DNA from: Diploscapter coronatus
Lineage: Eukaryota; Nematoda; Chromadorea; Rhabditida; Rhabditidae
Assembly (NCBI GenBank): GCA_964036155.1
Contig: OZ038422.1
Span: forward strand, 67,789,201-67,853,200
DNA length: 64,000 bases
Reading direction: 5' to 3'
Below, piece after piece: positions 1 through 12,091 of this stretch; positions within the stretch are counted from its first letter, which is position 1, and each line of letters starts with the position of its first letter. The translations under genes were made by a program, and so were the position numbers. Below the pieces are notes generated by a model that saw only the letters and a program-made list of their open reading frames with translations, did no database searches and had not been told where the DNA came from.

Positions 1-119
1 TTGACTTTATTTCTCCTTTTCAATGCGATTTAAATCGCGTGCGTAAAAAGCATTGACCGGAGTGCTCAAAGCACTGCAATAAGACTTTTCATTTCTGTCG
101 AAGGCATTTTCTTTTGCAG

Positions 120-228
120 AGACCTACGGAGTCTGTACTGGCTGCTGTTGTCGCCCCTGCCGATGATCTTCTACATCCTCACGATCGGCCTCTCACATCC
201 CTCTGTGCTCACAGAGACTGCTGCATAG
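120..228 (+). CDS. 3'-terminal exon of a membrane protein (partial)
   Basis: An exon follows the acceptor TTTTGCAG and runs to TAG at 226-228. In the frame chosen it reads DLRSLYWLLLSPLPMIFYIL and then a short polar tail, so it contains one clear hydrophobic segment. A second frame stays open further, to about 296, but gives a His/Ser/Pro-rich peptide with no recognisable feature, so I prefer the membrane-helix frame. The rest of the gene lies left of the window and I cannot name the family. Confidence is moderate because only one exon and one splice site are visible. Confidence 0.4.
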
Positions 229-286
229 CTGTGTTGCTGCACTGTCTCTCCTCCCCTTCCTTCTCATTCAGTTCACCCAAAAGCAT

Positions 287-324
287 TAATTAATTAGTTA
301 ATTGATTAATTAACTAATTAATTA
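287..324. repeat. Perfect 17-bp AT palindrome with 4-base loop
   Basis: The left arm TAATTAATTAGTTAATT at 287-303 and the right arm at 308-324 are exact reverse complements around the loop GATT. It lies about 60 bases past the stop of the upstream exon and 310 bases before the PGAP3 start. It contains several TAATTA cores, which resemble homeodomain sites. It could also be a cruciform or simple AT-rich spacer. Confidence 0.85.
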
Positions 325-634
325 CCCCTTCTCTTCCCCTCGTCACAGGTATTTCAGGTTTCCATCTATGATTCAAACATGCGGGTATTTTCTTCCATGT
401 TTTTCTTTCTTTTGTCTTATTATTTAATAATAATTCAGACAAATTTTCAACTCTCCCAAAATTCGTATTCTACTTTCAAATAATAGTTTGCCATTGTTTC
501 TCTCTATTTTTAGAGTAATAAATTTATGTCTATTAAAATTGAAAAGAATGAGTTTCGAAGATAGATGTTGCATTTTCATGTCAAGTATCGTGCGATTAAT
601 TCATTTTTTGCATCTAATCAGTTTCCATTTTGAG

Positions 635-2688
635 ATGCTTCTTCCCGCTCTGCTTCTGTTCGTGCAGCTGCCTGATGGAGGTCTGGCTTCGCAAGGCGAT
701 ATGTCGTCCATTTACAGGTAAAGGAGAAATGAACTGCAGAAATCAGAAGTGAGTGATTCTTTCAGGGGATGCATCGGCAGGGAGTGCTATTCGAATTTCG
801 ATTGTCCTGCTAGCTTCTCAGAGTATGGCTGGGTGCGTGGCGACTGCTTTCGGTGAGATTTTCTAATTTTCGATTTGAAAGACAAGAACTTCTATTTCCT
901 AAGGAAATTTCCATTGCAATTATTAAGATTTTCTTGCTTCAATTATTTTCGGAAGTTTAACTATGCAAATGACTTGCTACATGGAGGAATGAATAATTCA
1001 AGGATTGCTTTTTGTATTTGACGGAATTATCTTTTCCCACACTTTCTACACTCGTACTTCCTAATCAGGCATTTCGTATGTATATCACTTCTTCAAATAC
1101 GAAATATCAATTCGTCATTTCTCTACTCTTCCGTTCCGTAAATGCAGATTGTCATCGTGTTTCTTTCGCTGAACTTGTATTTCTGCAGATGTCGGCAGAA
1201 ATGCGTCTGGGAGACAGTTGAGCACTTCCAAAACGAGTACGGCTTCGTGCCCCAATTCCACGGAAAATGGCCGTTTGCTGCAATCGACGTCAATATTCTG
1301 GGCTTTCACATCGTCATTCAGGTTCTCCATCATAATTCTTTTCAAGCTCATTCATGAACTTTGCAGGAATTGGCCTCTTTCCTCTTTTCGCTGGGAAATT
1401 TCTGGACAGTTCTGATGATGCGAGAGAAGATCGCATCCATGAAGCACTTGCCCAACAAGATGATGTGGATGTACTATACGAGTGTTGGACTGATCACTTG
1501 GTAACGGAAACTTGAATAATAATTTTTCGATAGATTGAGATATTGTTTTTCTTTCTCCATACTTTTGAAAAGTGTATCTTCATATTTTAAAAGAATCATG
1601 TCGTTTTTTTTATCAATTCACTTTGGTTAGAGACCTTGTTTTGCGAAAAGATTATTCCTATTTGCAGGCTGTGTTCTGCGTTTTTCCACGCTCAAGACTT
1701 CTGGCTGAGCGAGCTGTTGGACTACTTCTCTGCATTCGCCTATGTCATTTTCGCATTCTATCTGTCTGTTCACATCACCCAGCCATTTCTGGGAAAAAGG
1801 AAGAAAATGTAGGTTTACGAATTTGGCTTGGCCATAATTTCATGCTATGTTAATATTCAAAACAGTAATTTACTGAAAGCTTCATAAAAAGTAACAAAAA
1901 AATCGACATAGAATTGATGATAATCCAAATAAGACAGCGAGTACTTTCTTATCACGAATGAGTACAAATTTCCCAAAGATTTGATGAAATGGGCGCAGTA
2001 CTCTCAAAAATGCGAGCTTTACTCTCATGATTTAGAAAGGATAGAAAAGATGAAATGAATTTTGAAAGAAGAGTATTTATTTCAAAAATTTGAAAGAACT
2101 ACATTTACTCTTAAGAGGAAACTATTCACAATCAGTCTTTGAGTAAATGATGAAGATCTAACTTCATGTGGTTTTAGTATTTTTCAAACTGCGTATTTTC
2201 CGTAAGTTTTCTGTCTATGCATTGAAAGATATTGAGGAGAAATGTTTCAGTTCAAATCTACTGGCAGTCAGTCTTATGTTATTCTACGCGTACCACATTT
2301 CCTGCATGTGGTCCCATTTCGACTATGGCTGGAACATGCAGTGCTGCATCGCTTTCGCTCTTCTCTCCACCGGTCTCTACGTCTTCCATCTCATCAGAAG
2401 ATGGTAAGGTTTTAAATGGCCTCATGAAAACTACCTTATATCTCATTTATTTCTTGCAGGTCTCGCGGAGTCAGCTCTGCCTCTGACCGTCTGCTGCTAT
2501 TCCTGCTGCTGTGGACCAACTGCAGCATTGCCTGTGAATTGCTCGACTTCGTGCCGCTCTTCTGGCTGTTCGATGCCCACTCTCTCTTTCATTTGTTCAC
2601 AATTCCGGTGCCCATTTTATTCGTCACATTTCTCGAGGCTCATGCAGTCAATCACAAATCCGCAGACGATATCACCAAATTACTGTGA
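635..2688 (+). CDS. PGAP3: PGAP3/Per1-family GPI-specific phospholipase A2
   Basis: PGAP3 removes the unsaturated sn-2 acyl chain from GPI anchors in the Golgi during lipid remodelling. Seven exons (635-717, 766-852, 1189-1321, 1367-1500, 1668-1808, 2251-2403, 2460-2688) join in frame to 319 aa, about the size of human PGAP3. They show a signal peptide (MLLPALLLF), the family opening SQGD then YRGCIG, paired cysteines (DCFRCRQKCVWETV), the block PQFHGKWPFAA, then a multi-pass CREST-type core. Candidate metal ligands are the His in AFFHAQD, and Asp/His in ELLDF and LFDAHSLFH near the C-terminus. I chose ATG 635 because the signal peptide follows directly. An in-frame ATG at 548 would add 29 residues. 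Nothing appears damaged. Confidence 0.93.
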
Positions 2689-3254
2689 ATCTTTTTCTTT
2701 CGTGAAAAATAGCAATTCATTTATTGGATCTCATAAAAACTGTTCGCAAACCACAATACTTCATTTTTAATGATCGCTCACTTTCTTTGCTATTTTTCTC
2801 TCACAAATAGGTAAATCTTACAGCAGAATGCGTGACTTTTTGACAGGTTTTTACAATAGAAATATTAGTCCATTTATGCTGCGTTTAAATAACCCAAATG
2901 ACGGGTATAAATTGCGTCTGCATGTTGCAGATGAAATCCATGCGAGCAATTTTCTTTTGATTTAAATAACTCTTCTCAAACATTTTCACATACGAGTAAA
3001 TTTGTGTTGCAATATCTTTTTTCAACATCTGTGATGGATAAACGTTAACTGCTCGAATGATCTGACTTCATTTTCATGCCAAAGGCAGTTGTAATTTCTA
3101 GAATTACCTTATATTGCTATTTAAATATATTTCAAAGAATCATACTCAATAAATTAAAATTTTTTCTCCAATTTTATTGAATATTTAGCGTTGGCTTTAC
3201 GCATAGCATATCCTTTTTTACAATTTGTTTTACAAAATCCTGCTTTCAGATAAA
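2689..3254. other. Spacer with 3'UTR and trans-splice acceptor
   Basis: This 566-base AT-rich stretch separates the PGAP3 stop from the next start. AATAAA occurs at 3148-3153 and may be the PGAP3 polyadenylation signal, though it lies about 460 bases past the stop. TGCTTTCAG at 3241-3249 sits five bases before the next ATG with no coding exon upstream, which is the usual picture for spliced-leader addition. I see no open frame worth reporting. Confidence 0.5.
3241..3249 (+). promoter_or_regulatory. Probable spliced-leader trans-splice acceptor
   Basis: The 3' splice site TGCTTTCAG ends five bases before the ATG of the gamma-tubulin complex gene, and no donor or upstream exon belongs to it. 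In nematodes such a free acceptor normally receives a spliced leader. The distance from the PGAP3 stop is larger than the usual operon spacing of about 100 bases, so I do not claim an operon. Confidence 0.55.
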
Positions 3255-6200
3255 ATGGTTGCCAAGTCCTCCTGGAAGGATTTGCGCATGATTTTCGGTA
3301 AGCTCGAAATACCTTCAAACTCCACACGAATTTTCTAATTTTCAGTAAAGCAGAACAATTCTATGTGCAAATCGGCTCCGCCCATTGAGTTCCCCTACTA
3401 TCATCCCATCGATTCACAGGTACATCACTTTTCTCCATCTTACTATCAAATAATACTTTATTTCCTTTTATATAACCGGCGATGTTATCATCACTAACAA
3501 TTGTATTCATTGCCGGAGTTAGAGATTTTGTAGCATAGAGAAAAAATAGTACGATGACTATCACAGAACATCGAATTTTTTGTTGCCTCTAATGATATTC
3601 CAAGGTGAAATATTGAGTTGGCATTGGGGAACAAATATTCTTTTTTCTTTTCTTTCTTTCTTTGCATTTGACTATTCATTCCGTATTTGCCCTTATTGCA
3701 GTTTTCCTCGATCGGGGATTTGAACACTCAGGAGCAGGAGCGACTCATCGAGCTGGATCTCAGAACTTTGCTGTTGGTTGGTTGATTTTAGATCTTGAAA
3801 ATTTAGAACTTTAAAAATAGTTGGTTTTGAAAATTCGGTGCTCACAATTTTACGATTGAAATATGACGATTTATCTACTTACAGCGACGAGAAAAAGTTT
3901 GGAGCCGGACATAATGTTATTAGATGCTCGGTGTACTTGTTTGTGATCACCCAATAAAACTGAAATTTAGCATAAATAAGGCAATATATGTGGTCAGAAT
4001 CTCAGGGGTTTCTTTTTGATTCGATTTTATATAAGATGTGTATACATTCAAGACGCATTTATGCTTGGTTCAAGAATTACGCTCGTCATTGTTTAAACAT
4101 ACAGCGAGAAAACACAAAATAGTGTGAAGTTTACAATCAACCCCTAACTAATTCGATACGATTTTGGTTAGAAAAATATAATTTGTCATGTTCTAAACGC
4201 GAAGACGTGATATGATTGTTCATAAATTGGAATATTGCAGGGCGACCAGACAGAGCACATCCGTCTCAATCTCGACAAGGCTCCCTTCCCCACCTCGCTC
4301 GTCATCAATGGCACAATCGATCCATATATCAGGTAGAATTAATCTTTCTAAAAGTGATAAGGCAGCTTTGAAATCGCTTGAATAGTAGTCCGAGACATAG
4401 TGAAATAGTGTGAGAAAGGATGCCATATAATGCTATCCACTACAGAGATGCATGAAAGTCAAAGCTTGAAGAAAAATCGAACTTTCGTTCAGCCCTAATT
4501 CTCGTTTTGTGATTTCATGCATATTCTAGATAACCACTAATAATCATATTCTAGGGAGATCATCGATAATTTCTCAAAGCCAGCGCTCAATTTGTATACG
4601 ATCAGGAAATGCTGCCATGGTAAGTGGAAGTTCAAAAAAAAAAATTCAAAATAAGTCTGGAATTTGTAATCAATTTTGATTTATTTTTGGCTGATTGATA
4701 AAAAATTGATTCTACGAAGAGAATGAAGGAAAAAGCTACACGTGCAAGTCGAACTGAAAATTTTTATTTTTAATATAGAAAGGCAAAGACAAGAAAATGC
4801 AGACTATTGTTTTCACTCTTCCCAAGTTTGGCCTTTTTTGCAGCTTTAGCCCAATTTTAGTTTAGTTCATGCTCGCATTTAGAGCAGCATCAAGGGTCGT
4901 CAATAGAGATTTTCAGTTTACTATGGCTCAAGCAATATCATAGGGCGATAAAGATGTTCATCAGAGCTCAACACTTGAAAAGGCAATTTGGAAAAGTAGT
5001 TGCATCGCAGAATCGTTGTATGCGAAATAGGATAGGCTCTGGTAAATAGGAAAAAGTTTCTCTCCCCATACTATTCCATGTGCAACGATGCAACTACTTT
5101 TTCAGATTACCTTTGGAAAACGACTTTTCCATACGTCTCAATAACTTCTGAAAAAAATGGAAGAATGAATTGCAGAGATCGTAAACGACCGTGTGCACTT
5201 CACAGCGACAGCTCGTCTCGCGGCCAGATCTATCCACGACTCCACTCGATTGATCATCCAAAAAATTCTCAAACCTGACAAGCAGGATGTGAGTTATTCA
5301 TGTTTTCTTTTGAAGGAGAAAATTAAGAAATTGTCTTGCAATTTTCACGTTAAGTAAAATGAATACCTAAATTTCTGATCCTTCCAGCTCCTTTTTCGTA
5401 AAATTGTCTTTTCTCTTCTAGTATACTATTTGTTTTGAAAAATTGGAATTTCAAAATTTGGAAATGAATTCAATAGAGATCTAAAATTTGCAGGCGATGG
5501 ACAGCGGAATCAACGAGTTGAATCGAGCCGTGACGAAGGCCAACGACATTCTTCACCAGTACGCCAGTGTCACCAAGGAGATATATACCGTAAGTTGGTC
5601 ATTTATTCTTTATCTAAAAATCATAATGAGAAAATTAGGAGTTATTTTTCTGCATTTTCTTCTCTAAACTCACTCGTCTTTTAATTACAGAAAGATAGAT
5701 TATGTAAGGCTAGCATCGTCACTCATAGAAAGCTACTGTTCTTTTAAAGATAGTGAATTTTTAGAAGAAGCTGATTGGTGGTCAGGTGCTGTCCTGTATT
5801 CACGATGCCACGAGCGTTCTCGTGGATGAGGACACCAAGAATGCGCTCTTTAATATCTACAAGGTATCATTGCCATTTACAGCATTTTGGCTTTTGAAAG
5901 TTCGGATGATATCAGAAAGGCTTTTTCTATTCCACTCACACCAACTTGCAATTCATTTTTTCGAAGAAAATAGGAGGGAAGTAAAGGAAAAAACAATGCA
6001 ATTGTGAACTACAAGTGGGTTGAAATACATAAAGCCTTTCAAAAACAATGGGTGCTGGTTTAGGGATAGGGTATGTTTGATATTAGGATAAATTTCTCAA
6101 ATAGTCAACTATTTTGAGACTAAATATTCCCTATCCTTCTACCGACACCCGTGTTTTTGAAACGGTTTGTACTTTTCAAATTTTATAAATGATCGAGCTT

Positions 6201-9200
6201 TCCCAGAATTGCAAGAAACCTAACATTTCCTAATTCCTTCTTCTCGTTCAGAATGTCTGGGCGCACTATGCTCGACACATCTCTACTTGGGTGAACAAGG
6301 GCGTCACTGACGATGCTGATTATGAGGTCAATTTTTATGTTAATTATTTTTGTATCGGACCTTCATTATTTCTGTGATCTTTTCCAAGAAGCGTTCTTCG
6401 AGTTTAACCTCTGGGTTACTTTAACTAGAGAGATGTAGATTTTGAATACGGCTACTGCGCAGTTAGCAATGAATATACAATTTGATTCTTTACGTTAATT
6501 TATATCTTTTTCATAACTCCTATTTCAAATTCATCCACATTTTGACAACAAGAAAACAATGCGAACTTGCATAATCTGCAGACCATGCGAAATAATGTGT
6601 GTGCGAATACTGTTATCAAACGCTATATCTCTCCCTTTTCATTTGTCTCCACACTACTTCACCTTTGGTAGAAAAGTGCTCATTTTTGACAACAAAATGC
6701 TTACTTCAATTCTTTAATAACAAAATATACGCTTTGGCTAATGAACTAGCAGCCGAAAAATGATTAAATTTGCAGTTCTTCGTGTGGCCGACCAAAGGCC
6801 TTGACAACTCGCACATCTCTATTCTCGTCTCCAACTATCCGTAAGAATCGATTATTTTCTTCTTTAAATACGAATCAACTTGTAAATCAACATGGAAACT
6901 TTTTGAAATCCTCGCCTCTGATTTGGTTGATTTTTACAAACCGAAGACCGGAAGAGTAGCTCTTGACACTGATCAAGAATTCGAGGTCAAAAAGTGTTGA
7001 TGTGGAACTGTTTGGGCAGGAAGACGTAGAAATAATTTCTGCATGAATAAAATATAATGTATGCTAATTTATAACTTCAATCTTGCACGCTATTTCCTCG
7101 TTGAGTAAGACGATTTTCGGGATTACCTGCTCGAAAGTTTACACATCAACATTTTCTGGCTTCAGCATCGTCATCGAAATATCCTCATTGTGCTTAGTTT
7201 ATTTCTTTGGTGGCATTGTAATAATAACTGGAAAAGATGTGAGTGAGTAGGGACACCACTCCTTTCGAACTTCGCAAATTACCATATGATGTTGTTGCAG
7301 AAAGAACATAACGGTGAATAGTCCCAAGTTCGCAGTCGTCGCAGAGCTCTGTCCGAGCTTCTTCGTTCGTCTTCTGCCTCTCATCCTCAAGTGCGGAGAC
7401 TTCAGATGCTTTCAGAACGATGTCAGCAACAAAATGCTCTTTGATAGGGAAGGTTGGAATATGCTTTCTTCCCTCCAAATTTTTATTAAAGAAAGGGTTA
7501 AAATTGGAAACGTCATGATTTTCTACAATATATGAAGAAAAAGTGGCTGAATTTGTAGGAAACGATTTTAAAATGATCAAAAAGACATTGTATTACTCAC
7601 CCTCACCATTTTGTACTATTCACATGCTTCTTTCTTTAGCGAACTTCCCGCAAATAATGAAAAGCGCACCTGTACCTATAATTTCCGCGTCTGTATCTCA
7701 TTTGTGTGTTCTTTACCTCATACTGTTTCCCAGAAAAGTAGGCGAATAGTACAAAAGGGTGAAATGAATATGCAGGGTAAATAGTACAAGAGGCCATAAA
7801 ATATGACATTTTCAATGATTATTCGGAAATTCAGCGGCTGTAAGTGAAGAAGACGAAGCAGAGAAGGAGATGCTGCTGGAATCGTTGCAACTCGACACGC
7901 ATTCCATGACCAGAAACGTAAGGTCTCTTCTTGAAGCAGAGCAAATTGTGTCATTTTCAGTTGGAGAGAATTGATCAGCTGCAATCGATCAGACTGCTGA
8001 GACAGTTGCGAGCCGGAGTCGATTTGGATGCTGCTCTCAGGTTAATCACGTTTCGAGTTTTCTTTATTTTCTCACCAAGGGTGTGCGAAACTGACCCGGT
8101 ATTCCGGAGTCTAATTTCTCCATTAGCTCATTAATTGTATTCTGTGGAGACTCCCTTTCTCTGCCTTTCAGCCTCGAAGTTCCGAAGAAATGAGCGGAAA
8201 AGTGGAGGGATAATGAATGAGCGCGTGAGGAAAAGAAATAGCGAAATTCCGACTTTCAATTGCTCAAATCCCTGTGTTTGCACATCTTCATATCTCGCGT
8301 TGTGACAACCTGCATCAAAAAATAAAAACAATAAAGCAGTGTAAAAGTTTCATAATTATCAAGAAGCTATATTAGAAAAGAGATGAAGAAAGTAAAATGG
8401 CGAAATCTATTTTTTGAAGAAAAGTAATTTCAAACTGAACAAAGCTGATATAGCTGTTTTCCAATCGAAACTCACTATTGGTTTTCAGAGACATCCACCA
8501 GCTGATATATGGTCTGACAGTGATCAACGAGTTGATCGTGTTCTGCAAAAAGGAGTATTCAAGTCTCATTTTCCAGCCGATTGAGGTTACCTTTCCTTTT
8601 TCATCTGCAATTTCATTCCTCAGCGATTTCAGCAAAGCAAAAAGCGGACGATCGAGCGGATTTCTAATCGGATTTTGCACGGTCGACTGCAGGAAGACTA
8701 TTATCCTTTCTGGAAATATTTCAAGTAATTATTAGAACGTTTTTTTTCAGTACGAGTCTACTTATCTGGAAAGAAGAGTTTTATCTGCATTTAGTTTTTT
8801 CTTATTTATATTAAGTGATATGCAATACAGAGTTTGGTGTTGACAATTTAGATTTGGCACTATGAAGAGATTCTTCTCTTCCTGACAATTTTTTGCCAAT
8901 ACTATTTGATTCGTCATTTTGTTAAGTCTAAAATAGCGGTTCTTTAAATTCTTGTTGCTTGTTTCAAATCTCCAATAATAGACTCTAGTCTTTTCTTCTT
9001 TGAATTATTGTAATGTTCAGCTTCGATTTGGCCTATGACAACCTAATGCTGAGTCTGTGCGACAAGAACATCTGCAGTGGAGGGGCGCCCGATCCAAATC
9101 AATTGGTTCGGTCAAACTCGTTTATCTGGAACATATTCTCATTCAGGAAGGGAACATGTTCTACAACTCGCTGACTCTGGTGTTCTCCCCACCTTCCGAA

Positions 9201-11203
9201 TTAGAGCGAGTCATTCCATCAGAGATCATCTCCGAATGCTCTCTCATCTTCCGATTCTACCTCCAATTGGCTTGGGCTCTGTCCATGTTGGCTGACAGGT
9301 ACGAGTAAATTTGTCGACTTTTTACCACTTTGCAGAAAAACACATCATGTGATTGCTTTGTCCTCTCGTTTGTGTACCATTTTTGATAGTTGACATTGAC
9401 ACGATGTAGGAAAGTATGAACGCTTTATAAGAAGAAGTATGATCACAATTTGTTTGGCATTATTTCGTTTACAAAGTTGATGAACTTTCCAAATAAACGG
9501 TGAAAGCTTATCGTATTTTCAATCGAAAAATTAAAGATAATGGTTTGCAGGATGTTCGAGTTGCGTCATCCTCTGCCGTCGCACAGAGGCTATTCTCGCG
9601 AGGAAGCCCAGCAGAGACACGTAACCAACACGATGTTCTCCCTGCTGCAGATGTGCCAGCAGAAACTCATCCAGGCCATCAAAGTCGCTCTCGCTCAATT
9701 CCCCAACCAAGTCAATGAGGCAGGCATTCAAATAAATTAAAAGTGCACATTTACCTAGCTTAATTTCTAATTTGTATGTCACTATCATCACTTATAGTTG
9801 GCCAACCAACGAACAAGGTATTGAAATGTTCAAATCCTGCATTCTCTAACCTCGATTTTGTTCCCATAATCTCTAGCCGTAAATAGCATAGATAAGTCAA
9901 ATATTTTTCTTAGGTTTCAAAAACTTGTTGGATGCACCAATATTTTTACAAAATGTTACGTAAGATATCAACTCAAGATAGAAGATTCTAACGAAAATCA
10001 TAAATGGTGACATGTGTTGGTAACAAGTATGAGAAGTTTATTTCTTTTAAACACTGAAAATAAGTAAGAATTCTAAACTACATTAACATAGAAAATTGCT
10101 TTGGATAAATTGAAAAATTGGATAGAAGGAATTCATTAATTCAAGCCTAATTAAATGTAGAATGTTTGACTCTGCTTGCAGGCCACAACGATCGAGCAAA
10201 TCATCCATGCGCAAAGGGATATTCCTTACTTCATTATGAAGGTAAGCTAAGCCTGAAAATTACCTGAGCTATAAAAAGAGTATGAACTTTTCAGTTATCC
10301 AAGTGGAACATTTTTTAATGAACTGATCTCCTAAATTCGTCATTATTAGCTCTTTGAAAAGATAAAGAATGAGTTTGAACTAGGCGAAAGGGGGGATATT
10401 TTCAGAATAAAATTTAACCAAAAATAATAACACATAAGAGAATCGGATGTTCAGTTCTCCGGTCTGCACGAGTGGAAGCGGATGGAGCCTGTCTACGAAC
10501 TCATCAAGCTGTCCTTCTTCTGCACTTCGGGCGAGGAAATGGTAAGTTCGAATTTTGAGGTTTTACGATTATATATAAATGCATTAAATTTCTAATTTTG
10601 AAATAATAGAATAATCGATTATTGGCTTCAAGAGTTTACTCACAAGGAAAAATCCGGAAATAATCCCCTATTTTTACCACTCTTCTATCATTATGGGAGT
10701 GTTTTGGTGTGTGCAAGTCGGATCTGAAATAAAGAAAATGTTGACATTGTGTCATAAGCCCAGGATTTTTAAAAAGTCATGAAATAGTTTTCGAAGACAA
10801 GAAAACTCAACTTCCAAATTGAAATACATTTATTGGCAGACCATTCCTTCCTTTCTACTGCTAAATAGCAATGTTTTGTATTGAGATGGTTTTCAAAGGA
10901 AATTTCCGAACATACGATCAAATTTCAGTACTATTTGACTTCAGACCTGTTATCCACCCATCGACATATCTCCACGATGAAAAGATAGGAAAAATAGGGG
11001 ACACAATTTAAAAATTTTTCTTTTCGCTGTTCATTTTCAGTTAGTTCACTTAGTTGTTGTTTTTACACGAAATTAAGAGTGAGAATAATTTTTGCAAAAA
11101 TAGCTGGAAGAATGAAATATGGTTTCAATTTCAGTTAAAAGTACTTCCTGACCTGCAGTCACGAGTAGACGAAATCCTCGAGCAGTTCATGTCTGGAGTC
11201 TAG
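3255..11203 (+). CDS. Gamma-tubulin complex component, GCP2/GCP3-like
   Basis: GCPs bind gamma-tubulin and build microtubule-nucleating complexes. Twenty-one exons join with consistent phases to 610 aa: 3255-3297, 3346-3419, 3702-3776, 4241-4332, 4555-4619, 5176-5288, 5494-5589, 5786-5863, 6252-6326, 6776-6840, 7301-7452, 7835-7917, 7961-8040, 8489-8585, 8693-8724, 9021-9105, 9147-9298, 9551-9710, 10182-10241, 10455-10541, 11135-11203. The best family match is the GRIP1 block: HYARHISTWVNKGVTDDADY then EFFV corresponds to the GCP2 motif around LEKWIYRGIIHDPYSEFMV. The C-terminal half keeps the GRIP2 order, including LTLVFSPPSELE and FRFYLQLAWALSML. It is shorter than GCP2/3 (about 900 aa), close to GCP4. 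The intron at 9106-9146 is 41 bases. Exons between 8489 and 9105 are the least certain. Confidence 0.72.
4992..5101. repeat. Foldback element with exact 16-bp terminal repeats
   Basis: AAAAGTAGTTGCATCG at 4992-5007 is the exact reverse complement of 5086-5101. The element of 110 bases lies inside an intron of the gamma-tubulin complex gene. The size and symmetry fit a small MITE or other non-autonomous foldback. No target duplication could be established by eye. Confidence 0.65.
6038..6162. repeat. Imperfect foldback (MITE-like)
   Basis: The ends TTCAAAAAC and GTTTTTGAA are inverted, and the arms continue inward through GGGTG(C/T)(T/C)GGT and GGATAGGG with scattered mismatches. The element is about 125 bases and sits in the intron between exons 5786-5863 and 6252-6326 of the gamma-tubulin complex gene. 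Confidence 0.6.
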
Positions 11204-12091
11204 CTGCTCTCTCCTCAACTCATACAACAGAAGATTTTGCATTTCTGCAGCACAGGCGATGGGTAATGTCATTCTCATTCATTATTTTTTATCATAATCC
11301 CTCGGTCTATTTTATGTGTCTTTATCACCAAAAGTTATATTTTTTATCCATAACTATAGTATAGAATTTATAATGGAAGTCGTCTATAGTATTGTCTTTA
11401 CTTCAGTGTAGCTTCTATTATGGATTCTACTGTGGTATTTTTTAATTTATTCTTTGCTCAGATCTCAAATTGCAGAAAGTGAATACCTGTGTCTCTAAAA
11501 CCCTAAATAAATGATTTGAAAAGTTCAGGTGCTTATTCTAGTCGTGCTTTTTGCATGAAGATCTCTTTAACAGGAGGAAATTAAAAATTTCCATGGATAT
11601 GCACAGATTAAAGATAGCTCAAAGGAGGAGGGGAGGGGGGAGGATAAGCCTGAAAAGGGGAGGATATATAAGGGATTTAAAGGAGAATAATAATTTCTCT
11701 GTTGGAAAGAGCTGTGTAGCTGGAGTATCAGTAGTTCTCCAGTTGGATGCAATCGATTGTCTAATCCCGTGTCGCGTGTCGAGAATTTTCCGTAATTACG
11801 TCAATTCAGTTTCAGCTACAATCTTCCCTCTCCTCTTTACTTGTCTTCCAAGTCTTCGTCTTCCAGTCCTTCTTGCATCATTCACTCCCCTTCTTTCTTT
11901 CTCACCTTCACTCGCATCTCTTCAGCTATTTTGCATATTTTTCTCTAATTGATTGCGTCCTCAGGATTATCTCCCTTTCATATATCCATATTTGTGTTTA
12001 TTCCAAATTGCAGAGTCTCCTTCTATATTCATCGATCTCGTTCACAAACATCGTCAGCTGCCTTAACACTGCGATGTTCGACTGCCACTAA
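11204..12091. other. Intergenic, 3'UTR of the GCP gene and upstream region
   Basis: AATAAA at 11506-11511 is a plausible polyadenylation signal for the gamma-tubulin complex gene. The stretch 11625-11680 is purine-rich (GGAGGGGAGGGGGGAGGA) and 11810-11940 is pyrimidine-rich. Open frames here have no family resemblance and no splice logic, so I do not call a gene. Confidence 0.5.

Noticed and set aside
8751..8790. Small exon after TTTTTTTTCAG in the gamma-tubulin complex gene
   Set aside because: It would need a 26-base intron. Joining 8724 directly to 9021 keeps the frame and fits the family better.
11551..11952. 133-residue plus-strand open frame after the gamma-tubulin complex gene
   Set aside because: Low-complexity purine then pyrimidine tract, no motif, no splice support.
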